64,000 nucleotides of DNA from Lasiosphaeria ovina (taxonomy: Eukaryota; Ascomycota; Sordariomycetes; Sordariales; Lasiosphaeriaceae). This document shows positions 42,993 through 53,574 of the stretch, piece by piece. How positions within the stretch are numbered: the first letter of the stretch is position 1; each line of letters starts with the position of its first letter. The notes beneath the pieces were generated by a model, which worked only from the letters and a program-made list of their open reading frames with translations, searched no databases and was not told the origin of the DNA. The stretch is taken from the NCBI GenBank assembly GCA_033439765.1, contig JAULSN010000001.1, positions 6,696,001 to 6,760,000 of the forward strand. The letters run 5' to 3'. The translations under genes were made by a program, and so were the position numbers.

Positions 42993-44123
42993 CTACTGCA
43001 CCTTCCCCCTAGTATCGACGGGCCAGATCTCCTCAATGACGCCATTGCGGTGGGCATAGTAGACGTCGTGCAGATTCACAGTCGGGTCAATGTGGCTGGG
43101 CACCATGTCGACGCGGTCGCCAATCTTGAGCGGCGGCGTGCCTTCAGAGTCATCCCAGCTCAGCGCGCCATGCTCATCCCCCATGCACGCATACGTATAC
43201 CGCGGGTCCTTGCACTGGGCCAGCCCGCTGTCCGTGGTCAGCGACTTGAGCCCCGTGTCGATCGTCGCCGAGTTCGTCCCCTGCAGGCTCAGCACCGTGG
43301 CCAGGATCGTCAGGCTGTACGCGAACACATCCCCGCCGACGGCCGCGCGGTAGTCCGTGTCCATGAAGATGAACGAGCCCGGCTGCACCTCGGTGACGCC
43401 CAGCACGGACGCGCAGAACTCGGCCGTGCCGGTGCCGCCCGTCGTCACCACGCCTATGTCCAGCCCGGCCCCGCGCAACAGCGCCGCCGTCGCGACCAGG
43501 TCCGCCATCGCCGCGCGGCACGCCGCCTCGCGCTCTGCTCGGCTGTGCACGTGCTGCAGGTGGCCCTCGTAGCCCTGCACGCCGACGATGCGCAGGCGCG
43601 GCAGTGTGTCAGCGACGTGCCGTGCGAGCGCCAGCGCCGGCTCGCCCGGCGGCACGCCCGTGCGGTGCAGTCCGACGTCGACGTCGATCAGCACGGGGAT
43701 CGGCGGCAGGGGCGGGTCTGCAGTGGCCAGCGCGGCGTCGATGGCATCGGCGCCGGCGGCGCTGTCGACGACAATGATGATGCGCCCTGGGTGTGCGGCG
43801 TGCAGCGCGACGAGGCGACGCACTTTAGCTGGACCAATGACCTCGCATGTGATGAGCAGGTCGTCGAAGCCCGCGGCCGCCATGGCCTCGGCCTCGCTCA
43901 GCTTGGCCACGCAGCCGCCCGTGGCGCCCGCTGATGCCATGCGCTTGGCCAGCGCGGCGCTCTTGGTCGTCTTCAGGTGCGGGCGCACGCGCACGCCCGT
44001 CGGCAGCAGGCTACCCATTAGCCGGGCGATGTTGCGCTCCATGATGTCGAGGTCGACAATCATGGACGGCGTGTCGAGCGTTGAGATGCTGTCGCCGACG
44101 CGGGGCGCGTAGGGCGGCGTCAT
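42993..44123 (-). CDS. PLP enzyme of the D-threonine aldolase / D-serine dehydratase type
   Basis: A single-exon gene of 376 residues starting at the ATG at 44123. It has the fold-type III (alanine-racemase-like) barrel. RPHLKTTKS near residue 47-55 carries the lysine (K51) expected to bind PLP, and a Gly-Gly-Thr-Gly-Thr block lies near 226-230. Near the C-terminus Pro-Ser-His-x-Asp precedes Pro-Thr-Val-Asn-Leu, the place where these enzymes hold a metal ion through His and a neighbouring Asp or Cys. Related enzymes either split D-threonine to glycine and acetaldehyde or deaminate D-serine to pyruvate. Sequence alone does not decide which. Likely cytosolic; no targeting signal seen. Confidence 0.88.
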   Translation of the reverse strand: MTPPYAPRVGDSISTLDTPSMIVDLDIMERNIARLMGSLLPTGVRVRPHLKTTKSAALAKRMASAGATGGCVAKLSEAEAMAAAGFDDLLITCEVIGPAKVRRLVALHAAHPGRIIIVVDSAAGADAIDAALATADPPLPPIPVLIDVDVGLHRTGVPPGEPALALARHVADTLPRLRIVGVQGYEGHLQHVHSRAEREAACRAAMADLVATAALLRGAGLDIGVVTTGGTGTAEFCASVLGVTEVQPGSFIFMDTDYRAAVGGDVFAYSLTILATVLSLQGTNSATIDTGLKSLTTDSGLAQCKDPRYTYACMGDEHGALSWDDSEGTPPLKIGDRVDMVPSHIDPTVNLHDVYYAHRNGVIEEIWPVDTRGKVQ

Positions 44124-44594
44124 GGTGCGGGTTGGGGAGGCTGGTCTTGAATTTTGGGTGTAGGTTTTCTGGGGACGGGATGAGACGATATCAGAGCGGG
44201 AAAAGGGGGAAATTTTTGTCCTGTCTTGGTCTGTTTGTGTCGTGACAGTTGCCACGGCGAAAAGGTTGTCGGGTTAATTTTCTGAACTGCAGACCGTTGA
44301 GACTTGGAGTCCGCGGACCGCAGCCAACCGGCGGCACGGGGATGCAACGTCTCGCTCGCTTCCCTGCGGTCTTGATTGACCTAATCCATGAACCTCCTTC
44401 TCCTCGGTGGTTTAAATCTTAGGTAGTCGGTATTGTAAGCTTCGCACTGCTAATAATTTGGACCAGGTCAGTCCAGTGGAAACCCCCAAACGTAATAACC
44501 CGTACCTCAAATACACTGCGAATAATGCAGCTTTTTGGCACACTGCCCGACCCACCCATCAACAGTTGCCCAGTGACGAACCCCAGAAACCCCC

Positions 44595-44629
44595 AAAAAG
44601 CTGCGCTCGCATTGCGAGCGCAGCTTTTT
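44595..44629. repeat. Perfect 16-bp inverted repeat with a 3-bp loop
   Basis: AAAAAGCTGCGCTCGC at 44595-44610 and its exact reverse complement at 44614-44629 are separated by ATT. The word GCAGCTTTTTG also occurs at 44527-44537, and a related GCTCGCATTGCGA block recurs near 44657. It may be the end of a small mobile element, a structured RNA or a cruciform site. No neighbouring gene explains it. Confidence 0.75.
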
Positions 44630-44917
44630 GACGGGCGCACGGACTGTTATCATAGCTCGCATTGCGAACTGGGCTTTTTAGCGCAGTGAGCAAGACCTGG
44701 TCGCCCCATTTTGAGAACCCATCGCGGGCGGAGCGCTCCAGGGCGGCCGCGGTCTGGACGGCTGCAGCATCTCGACGACATCAACGTTTGTCACCATGAA
44801 ATGGAAATGAGAATTGATATCATCAAATGTTTGTGACAGCTCCTAGCAACGAGTCGCGCATAAAGATTCTGTGTTTTCTGATCTTGATCAACAATAGTGA
44901 TTGAGATTCTTTTTCTG

Positions 44918-44950
44918 GATCTTGATCATCGAACATGATAGATCAAGATC
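44918..44950. repeat. 10-bp inverted repeat
   Basis: GATCTTGATC at 44918-44927 and its reverse complement at 44941-44950, 13 bp apart. A further ATCTTGATCA copy lies at 44881. Role unknown. Confidence 0.5.
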
Positions 44951-45589
44951 GAAAATCTCCGGTCCCTGGCAGATACCCCTCGCTCGACATGTCCACTCGA
45001 AAGTGGGCATTCCTTATTTGCCCTTTTTGGTTTAAAGCACATCTCGTCGCCGCATGGTGGGTGTTGTAGATCGGATCTGCTTCAGACACAGTGCGCAGGT
45101 TTTTTGGTCGTGGGTTTAAGCTTTTGGGTGAACTGCGTAGTAGGGGGTGGAGGTGCAGATGAATGAGAGAGCGTGCAGCCATTACCGATCTTTGCGATCG
45201 CAGGGCGAGATGGTGGACATTTCGCAACATGATAGATAGCCCACACCATATTGCCAGAGGACGAAGACGAGAGAATGTTTTAGAAGCGAAATGGAAGCAG
45301 CAGCGGCAAAAGCAAGTACGGGAAGGTGCATTGGATAATTGTGCACGCTAAGGCCAATAGTTGCACCCTCGACGTCACGGTGGATTAATTCTGTCGTGGC
45401 CGCTCAACGATTGCTGCATGATGTTGATCTAATTACTAACGGCGCCTAGACACCAGCGGAGTATATGGACAATATTTTCTCCGAGGATGGGGGGGGAGGC
45501 ATCTCAGCCTTTGACAAAGTGCAGCAATACCCCAATCTCCTTTACTTTATCATCAAGCGATGCTAAGCGTCCACGGTGAATCCTGCATT

Positions 45590-46499
45590 CTGGCGTGATT
45601 CATTGTACCATATCTGTTCTCAGATGCGCTATGGAAACCGTGGCGCTCGCAGCGAAGATGTACCACTTCGCGCTTTCGCCGGATACTCAATCATGCCATA
45701 TACCTGCTCGAGGTTCCCACCTTTGTATTCCTCGTCGAATACAATGCTCCTCTCCATCTCCACTAGGGGTCTTTTCGGACGTGGTGTGGAATCGTTTCCG
45801 GTGTTCTGGGAACTGAGGTGTCTCTTCCGCGACTTGGACTGGTCGCCTGGAAAATCCAAGATGACGGCGCGCTGGGTGCGCACGGCGCGTCGCCTTAATC
45901 CCCTTGGTTCGCTGTCTTCGTAGTCTTCCGGTTCGTTGCATAAGCCAGCTTCGCCTTGTAGGGGACCAATGGTCTGTCGTGGATTGGCAAAGTCGTGTGG
46001 TTCGGGGTTTGGGGTTGACTTGAGATGCTTCTAGATGGGGTTGGGTTGACATGTAAGCCGTGTGTAATAAAGGAGACAGGGACCAAGAGTTGCAATTACG
46101 AAAGGGGAAACTAGCCGAACTGCCCGGCCAAAGTGCAAGCAACTCCGCCTTCTTCCGTTTGAACTCAGCCAGCTTCATGGCATGTTCATCGTTGGCTTGC
46201 TTCAATTTGACAACACCGTCCTCGTCCTCTCTCTTCTACTTCTCCTTCTCCCTCTGAGCTTGCCGCGTCTGTGCGTCGAGATCTTTCTGAGCCCCGGCAA
46301 GCTTAACAAGATTTAGTCTAGCCTCGAGATACTTGTCTCTGGCAGAGCCAATCTCCTGCTGTTGCGACTTCGTCAGTTCCTGAAAGACAGAGATCTCTGT
46401 GCGTTTGTCGGCGGCCAGTCGGCTGAGTTGCCTTTCGATTGTTTGCCTCAGCGATTGTGTTTGAGCTTCAAGCTCGTTGGAAGGTTGCAGTTCCACCAT
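45590..46499 (-). pseudogene. Decayed copy A of the coiled-coil / WY-Cys-His family
   Basis: From an ATG at 46499 the frame encodes a coiled coil rich in Gln, Lys and Glu. It runs into a single in-frame TAG at 46238-46236 and then continues in the same frame for about 35 more coiled-coil residues. Further down, in other frames, come a block reading Ile-Val-Phe-Asp-Glu-Glu-Tyr-Lys-Gly-Gly (about 45740) and a Trp-Tyr-Ile...Cys-Glu-Arg-His trace (about 45665). These align with Asp-Phe-Glu-Glu-Val-Tyr-Gln and Trp-Tyr-Ile...Cys-Glu-Glu-His of the intact copy at 55523-58827. The C-terminal module is missing. Stops and frameshifts mark it as a pseudogene; readthrough of the TAG is the less likely reading. 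Confidence 0.7.
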
Positions 46500-47730
46500 C
46501 TTATCGTCTTGTTGAGAGAGCACTGCAGGGAACGGGAAAACGAGAAGCTCAACAACAGGAAGACGTCGTGCTGCACGCGTGGATGGAGAGGCATGGCACA
46601 GGCGGCGGTAAAGAAAAGGAGAGAACTGGCAGACATTGATGGTGGGCAGAGAATTGTGCTCCAGAGACAAAAAGAACAGTAAAACAAGGAAAAAATGGAG
46701 AGGGCCGATGTTCAGAATCGGAACAATAGGGACTGTTTGGGTTAAGACAGGGAAATAATACAACAGCACTAGATATGAGGTCTCTAACAAGAAAGGGTGC
46801 CGTGATTCACCCAGGTAACCTTGCGCTCAAATCATTCTTCTTTACCACGGATCACCAGCATTACTGACACCTCTTGTACCTGGCAAATTCGCACGCCACC
46901 AGGCTCTTAACAACTAAATCACCGAGTTGCAACGGATCTACGTGCATATCGACGTTAACTGCAAGATCCGGCAGCGTGGGCAGGTAGGTACCTCAGCCAG
47001 CACGCGGTCTGTCAGGCCTGCTGTGAACTGTCTGGCAACGTTGGTTTTGTAATTAGCGTCCTGATTAATTAATTCCCACTACAGCAGCACACCGAATCGG
47101 ACGCCTGGTGCCCAGCATTCTAGACAACCAACACGTTGCTAGCGTGTTGTGGGTGGGCTGCTTGCTTGAACGGGGATCCCGATTCCACCGAAAAGGCGGT
47201 CAAGGATGCCGTATCCACTTGAGCCAGGGTACGGAGCCAACTAGCTCCACCAAGTGCGGATCTTATCGCCTCACACTGTCCGACCCACTGCCATGCGAGC
47301 ACAGTGCATGGAATCCTTACCCTTTCGGGCCTAGTCATAATCACAAAAAAACCTGGCGCGTTGATGCGAGAACCAATTTCCCCAGGCCATAAGCGCTAGA
47401 GGTGGCGCCAGGGCGTAAAGATTCCCAGACCGTCCTGCCCCATCCCCGTCCCCCCCCACAGCGTGACCGGCCCCTTTTCTTTTGTCTCAGCCAAGTGAGC
47501 CCCGGCCTGAAAGATTTTCGAGCGTGCCGTGCTTGACTTGGCCATTTAAATTAATTTATGTAATTTATCAACTCGGCATTACATTCTCGGCGTATTGCTT
47601 TACGTACGTACAATTTGTTTTCTCTCGTTGGTACCTAACTATTGTCTATTGTCGTAATGCAGGGAGAAGTGGCGTAATAAGGAAGAGAAGTCTCATGACG
47701 CTTTACCACCAGCCTACTAGGGAACCACCT
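46500..47730. other. Intergenic region
   Basis: About 1.2 kb with no gene I can support. A CAACACG inverted pair lies near 47130-47155 and a C-run near 47450. Confidence 0.5.
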
Positions 47731-49389
47731 TCATAGAAACCACCGAAACTCCGGCACACCAGGCCCGTCACGCAGGCGCTTGGTCGGCACGTCGCGGGCC
47801 GTGGTCTTGACGCCGGCCTTTCGGTTGCGTCTGTGGTTGTCGAAGGCCATGTAGGAGCCGAGGGCGCCGGCAATGAGGGCTCCAGTGGCGCCAAACACGG
47901 CCGTGGTGACGAGGGCCGTCTCGTACTTTGGCTTCTCTGTGTCGCGGAAGATGTTGCTGGAAACGAGCCCCATGACGTTGGCGCAGGGTACGCCGACGGC
48001 CGTCAGCACGAGCCGCCGGCCCTCGTGCGCGATATTGTTGTTGTACCACGTCGACAGGAGCACCGACGGCGCCGACGTGCCCCACACCATCATGAAGGTC
48101 GCAAAGTAGGCCAGCTGCAAGTGCGCCTGCACGTCGTCGATCGCCGCGTAGATGATGAACCCGATGAAGGTCAGCAAGAAGCCGAGCATGATGAACGGGA
48201 AGCGGATGCGAAGTAGGTCGGAGCTAAAGGCGAGGATCAGCAGGACCGCGGCGCCGCCGACGTTGGGCGCAACCGTGTATAAGTTCGTCTTGAGCGTGTC
48301 GTAGCCGAGCCTCGCGATGATCTGCGGCATGAAGAGCCCGACGGATTGGATCGGAACGCCGAGGCAGATCTCAATCAGTATGAAGCAGTAGGTGGTCGGG
48401 TGGCGGAAGATCTGGAGCGCGTCGCGAATGTCGAGCTTCTCGCCCACGACCGACGACGAGTCCATCTGGATGCGGTAGAAGGCGAGCGACTTCTCCTCTT
48501 CCCCTAGGAACTTGGCCTCGGCAGCACTCCGCGGCAGGTACCATAGGGCGAAGATGGAAAAGAGGACAGAAGCAGCGCCCTCGATGAGGAATAGGTACCG
48601 CCACTTGAGCAGCGACGACTGGATATGGAAGACGGCGAACGCGAGCAGGCCGCTGAAGGCGTTGGCGATGTTCGACGCGGCGTAGAAGATGGCCAGGCGC
48701 CGCGCCAGTTCTCCGCGCCGGTAGAAAGTGGTGAGATAGAAGATGACGAGCGGAAAGAAGCCGGCTTCGGCCATGCCCAGGAGGAAGCGGACCGTGAACA
48801 AACCCCCGAAGTTGGTGGTTGCCGCTGACAACAGCGTCATGGAGCCAAAGGTGAACATGAGAATTGGCAGGACGACGGCGGGACCAAAACGCTTGCCGAT
48901 CATGGCGACGGGCGGAGCGAATACCACGTAAGGCACAAAGAAGATGGAGATGACAAGATTGTACTGGCCGGGTTGGAACCCGAGGTCTAGGTAGACGGCA
49001 GCGTCAGGGGGTATTCCCTCTTAGCGGGGAGCGCTTCAACACTTGCCGTGACTGAGACCGGCAGTTTCGGCGTTGCCCAGGTTGCCTTTGTCGATGGCAT
49101 TGAAAAGATCTGTTTAATCGTCGTTAGTTTTGTCAGCACGAGGTGGCCCCGCGCCATGCAACGCCTCTCCGGGACCGAACTGACACATGACAGCCAGCAC
49201 CGGCAGGATGCGGATGTCAAACTTGCGACACAGCTGCCTCTCGGCGATGCGGTCGACGACCCGGGCCGTCTCGGCTGACTCGGCTGTCTCTTCATCGTGG
49301 ATTGCGATTGCCTGGCCGCCGGCATCGGTGTCTCGTTCCGCGTCGCTGATGACGCTCTCCTCTTTTTCACGGGTTTTGTCGATCTGCAT
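47731..49389 (-). CDS. Major facilitator transporter, Dal5/allantoate permease-like (ACS family)
   Basis: The start is 49389. Exons are 49389-49185, 49109-49047 and 48986-47731, giving 507 residues. The second intron (49046-48987) has GC-AG ends with a GCAAGT donor; no GT donor in reach keeps the frame. After a polar N-terminal tail of about 65 residues come about 12 membrane helices. The loop after helix 1 has Asp-Lys-Gly-Asn-Leu-Gly-Asn-Ala, and the next block has Phe-Phe-Val-Pro-Tyr, both typical of the anion:cation symporter branch that carries allantoate, nicotinate, vitamins and similar organic anions. The exact substrate is unknown. It is divergent from an alpha/beta hydrolase at 50025, so uptake and hydrolysis of one compound is a possible link. 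Confidence 0.88.
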
Positions 49390-50024
49390 TGTGTTTGGCG
49401 ACGATGTTCTGTCCAAGGTTTTTCCGGAGGGAGGACTCGGACGAGAAAGGGGTTGAGGAGAAATCAGGGGTTGGCTGGGAGCCTCAGAGATGCCTAACTC
49501 GATTTTCCCCGGCCGGTGGTAGTTGCAAAATAAATGATAACCGACTTGAACCACTATCTTTTTTTGCTAAACAAATCGCTTTAAGTGCTGCCAGAGCCAT
49601 GTCTTGGATACCGGTCATGCTGCGTGCACCTGCCTATCTCGGTGATAACCTGCTTGGTTCTGGGTATCACGTTACAGCCGGAGGCTGGTAGGACGGCGGT
49701 GGGCCCGCCGATCGCGAACATGTGCCAGCCGCCTATCATTGGGCTCGGTTGGGCGCAAGGGATGCGATACGGGTATGGAGAGCAGGGAGGGGTATCTTGA
49801 TGTGACGCCCCCCATTCCCCAACTTCCGGCTGATAGCTCCCGTTCGGACTTTCTGCCATTGTCGCGGTCGCCGAATCTCGGACTCTTCGAACCTCTTCCG
49901 TTCTTTCGTGGTTTCGGTCAGCCCATCGGTGCAACCTCGTATTACTCCCGCCCCTGCCAGATAGTGATACTGTTGCAGCTTTATAATTGGGTGCTTTCCC
50001 ACGCCCAGCAAAGATATCACAATC
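49390..50024. promoter_or_regulatory. Divergent promoter region, transporter / hydrolase
   Basis: The 635 bp between the two start codons holds both promoters. No coding sequence or clear palindromic factor site was picked out by eye. Confidence 0.4.
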
Positions 50025-51198
50025 ATGGCGCAACCTCCTTATCCCCTCCACGAGACCGTCGTCGGCCGCATCAACCCCGAGTACGCCGCTTTCTACAACC
50101 AGCACATATTTGACAAGCAGCAGGTGCACTTGCAGCCCATCGAGGCATCGAGGAGCAGCGGCATTCTGATTCCCGGTGCCGGCCCCTTGCACCCGGTCGC
50201 CGCCACTGCTGACTACTCAGTCCGCCGGGCCGAGAGCCAAGGCCCCGACGTCAAGATCCGCTGTTTCACCCCTGAGGGTCCCAAACCCGATGCCGGCTGG
50301 CCCGTCTGCGTCTACTTTCACGGCGGAGGCTGGGTTCTTGGCACCATCGACACGGAGAATGTTATAGCGTCTCATCTGTGCGCCCGGGGCCGCTCTGTGG
50401 TGGTTGCGGTAGACTACAGGTATTCAGCTTCATCGATCTGACGATTCATCACCAGTAAGTTACCATGCGCATGCTGATAGAAATAGACTGGCCCCCGAAG
50501 ACCCGTTCCCCGCTGCCGTGGAGGATGCGTGGGAGGCGGTACTATGGGTGCGAGGCCAGGGGCAGCAAATCCTTGGCCTCGACACGAACAGGATGGCAAC
50601 TGGAGGTTCGTCGGCTGGTGCCAACCTGGCGGCTATCATGTGCCAGCGATCGGCGGCCCGCGGGAGACAGTGGTTCTCGCTGCAGCTGCTGTCGGTCCCC
50701 GTCATGGACAACCGGCCCGATGCCGGCGAAGACAGTAACCACGGCCACGCGTCGTGGACCGACAACAGGTACTCGCCGGCTCTCCCGGCGGCAAAGATGC
50801 TCTGGTACCGGCGCCACTACCTGCCCAACGGCCCGCAAGAGTGGGCGCATCCCGAGGCCAGCCCGCTGCTGTGGGAGGGAAACTGGTCGGCTCTGCCGCG
50901 GGCGTGCATGGTCGTCGGCGAGCTGGATGTCTTGCGATCGGAGGGCGAGGCGTTTGCCTGCCGGCTGCGCGACGCCGGGGTGGGTGCTGATGTCACCGTC
51001 ATGCGCGGCCAGCCGCACCCCTTCATCGCCATGGATGCCGTGCTAGAAGATGGTGCCAGAGCCATCACGCTGTTCTGTGAAGCCTTGAGCCACGCCATGT
51101 ACAAAATTCCAACGAAAGACCTGAAAAGCCCGCCGGAGACGGTGGGCATCGAAGTTCAACATTTTGAGGGGATCAGACGAGACACTGACACGTTATGA
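50025..51198 (+). CDS. Alpha/beta hydrolase of the hormone-sensitive lipase family
   Basis: Exons are 50025-50419 and 50487-51198 with a 67-bp intron; phases match and rebuild the Tyr-Arg-Leu-Ala-Pro-Glu motif of the family at the junction. The product is 368 residues. HGGGW at 99-103 forms the oxyanion hole. Gly-Gly-Ser-Ser-Ala-Gly at about 171-176 carries the nucleophile (S174). Gly-Glu-Leu-Asp and Gly-Gln-Pro-His-Pro-Phe supply the likely Asp and His of the triad. There is no signal peptide, so it is probably cytosolic. Members cleave short-chain esters or lactones. Divergent from the MFS transporter. Confidence 0.9.
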
Positions 51199-51500
51199 AT
51201 CAGATGGATCCCTTGCAAGGGTCATGATGGGCTCGTGAAAGGCCACTTACGGCCTCATACCGATTTCGTCACATAGGGGGGTCGAAATTTCGAACAATAC
51301 AATTATAGGGCATTTAGTGATATTCCCTTGTGTTGAGAGATGGCGCCAGGGTCATCACGCTCTTGAGCCAGACAATGTACCCTCGAGGGAGAACTAGTAC
51401 ATGCACCGTCGTACCTGTGCCGCACCCCAAAGTATTGAACTGATCGAATCAATCTCTCCGCCGTTGACCTTCCCTCTTCTGGAATATTTGTAGGGCCGGT
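51199..51500. other. Short intergenic region
   Basis: About 300 bp after the hydrolase. A stretch near 51335-51370 resembles part of the hydrolase 3' end (Gly-Ala-Arg-x-Ile-Thr-Leu), perhaps a small duplication. Confidence 0.3.
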
Positions 51501-53574
51501 TCATGGGCACTGTGGCAGGGAAGAGGGCGTGGGGGAGCCCGGCGCCGCGGGAAGAGGCCAAACAGACGGAGCTGCATTTGGAGCGCAGTGATGTGGCCTA
51601 CCAGGCGAGAGTAGAGCAGGTTTGTCAGGAACGCGATGCCGAGGAAAAAGAGATGGCGTAATCGCCCGAGAACTGGAAAGCTCGAATCCAGTAAGTACTT
51701 GAGGATGAGGCACGTCGGTCTGGTCCCGCGAATATATTGCCTTGACTCTGGTCTTTCGCCCCTACCTACCTATTTTGCATGTCTAACACGGGCTTCCCAC
51801 CCACTGTTTTAGGCTCCGACCTTGTCCGACACAGTCCTTCCACCGAACCCAGTAACAAGTTGGAGGCCGCTGACAGTCCACCGATGCTGCGTCTTTCAAA
51901 TGTGCCCGAGATCATATCTTTGGTCACATCGGACTCGGAAGGCGAAGGGGAGGAACGACCAAACAGACCACCTCGTCCCGTCACCGCATCCCAACCACAG
52001 TCAACCCAGCCTGTGACGCAATCAGACCGGCCGGTGATGCGGTCAGACCAGGCACACGTTCAACATTCTCTGAAGCGACGAGTCACTGATTCGGACATTG
52101 GCGCCCCTCCCAACCCCACGCGACAAAAGCGGCCCAAACACAGTTCTAAAAGAGTCATCGGGTTCGAAGATGTTTACCAGGGAGGCAAAGCCAAGTACAA
52201 ACACTTCATCATCAAGTACCCGAAGAAAGAGGAGGTGAAGTGGTACGTTCTTCGGTGTGACCCAGCATAAGCTTCACTTCAACATGAACCCCCTGCACGA
52301 GGCAGCAAAACACCTTCACGGCAAGGAATATAATCACTTTCCCAAGGAGTAATTATGCTTTGGCAGTCAATAAACTTGGAATCATCATCCAAAACTGCAA
52401 TGCAACCAGCGTCGCACTCAACAACAGGATGTACCGCAAGGCCTGGGACAAGGGGCTACCGACCGTTGACCCACTACCGCCAGTTCCGTGAGATCACCGC
52501 AAACGAAGAGGTGCAGGACTTGCCGAAGGGCCCCAGACGAGTCACCGACCCCGTCGCGGGCAAGGTCTATCTCATGTGGGATGGAAGCACTTATCACCCA
52601 TGACTTCTACTACCTACTAGTTCTAGGAACTTCGAGCCGATTAGCGCGGTGGGTGACCTGTCCGACACAACTCTGGCCGATACCATCCCCCAGTGCTACA
52701 CCAGACTTGGAAAGACCATCACTGGATGGACCGAGGGCTACCAGCAGGAAGGCCGTTTGGTCCACCGCCGCAAATTCCCCATCATGTTCGAAAAATATCT
52801 AGAGGTGCCTCTCGAGGGCGAGTTCGAGATATCCGGAGGCAACAACCGGCTGGAGTGGCTGCTCGGAACGAGTCTGAGGCCCTTCGCCGTGGACGCCGGC
52901 AGATACCAAAGGGCCCGTGGCTACGATACGGCCCGAGATCTCTGCAGGAGGAGCGACCCGGCGCCCACAATTCGGGTAGCAACCGCGCAAGATGCTAGCA
53001 ATGGTCAGTCAGTCCGCTGCATGTCTGTCACATTTGTTTGTTGAGTGTTTGGATGCCGATGGTGTAGTAAGCGCCAGCTAGACAAGGGAGAGAAGTCGTA
53101 GCCGAGGTCCAGCCCAGCGAGCCGGTGTCGCGCGTCACGACGCCGAGCCTGCCAGAGGATCTCCTCGATGGAAATGAGGACTGCTACTTACCGGACGGGC
53201 TCCCGTACTAGCAATCGTGGCCCACAGACAGCACCGTCACCAAGCAACCAAACCTGGCGTGGACCATCGACACCCTGCCGGCGGCCGGGCTCAACATGCG
53301 GCAATGGGACGATACCCATGCGACGAGCAGAGCCGCCAGCAGGAACCATGGCCGTGACGGTCAACTCCAGTTCCTAGACGCAGTTCGGAAAAACGTCTTG
53401 TCCGTTCTTCACGGGCCATCGACGCCACGAGTCAACTCTGCCCCTGTGTTCGCCGAGGCCACCGATCTCGCACCCTCTCTGGGCCACAAAGAGCAGTTGG
53501 AACAACAGGCAGCCACAACAACGAAAGTATCAATGGCAGGCGATCTTGAGGCAGCAGAAACAAGGAGACAGTAA
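51501..53574 (+). pseudogene. Decayed copy B of the coiled-coil / WY-Cys-His family
   Basis: A coiled-coil remnant at 51501-51660 aligns with the end of the coiled coil in the intact copy, but it has an in-frame TAA and no start. An intron with a good GTAAGT donor (51692) and TTTAG acceptor (51812) follows at the family position. The next exon reads through a Val-Ile-Gly-Phe-Glu-Asp-Val-Tyr-Gln block to Trp-Tyr-Val-Leu-Arg-Cys, then is frameshifted at about 52260. It is shifted again near 52350 and near 52620, with homologous blocks resuming in other frames. The tail keeps a Trp-Thr-Ile-Asp-Thr-Leu-Pro...Met-Arg-Gln-Trp-Asp motif at about 53255-53310. At least three frame changes make it a pseudogene. 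Confidence 0.75.

Larger units (their letters stand above)
44124..45589. other. Intergenic region with hairpins
   Basis: No gene supported. It holds a perfect 16-bp hairpin (44595-44629) and a 10-bp inverted repeat (44918-44950), listed separately. Confidence 0.5.

Noticed and set aside
42825..43934. A 369-residue plus-strand frame over the PLP enzyme
   Set aside because: Antisense shadow of a high-GC gene, with no recognisable protein features.
51779..51812. ATG at 51779 as the start of copy B
   Set aside because: It lies inside the predicted intron, between a GTAAGT donor and a TTTAG acceptor that match the family intron position.
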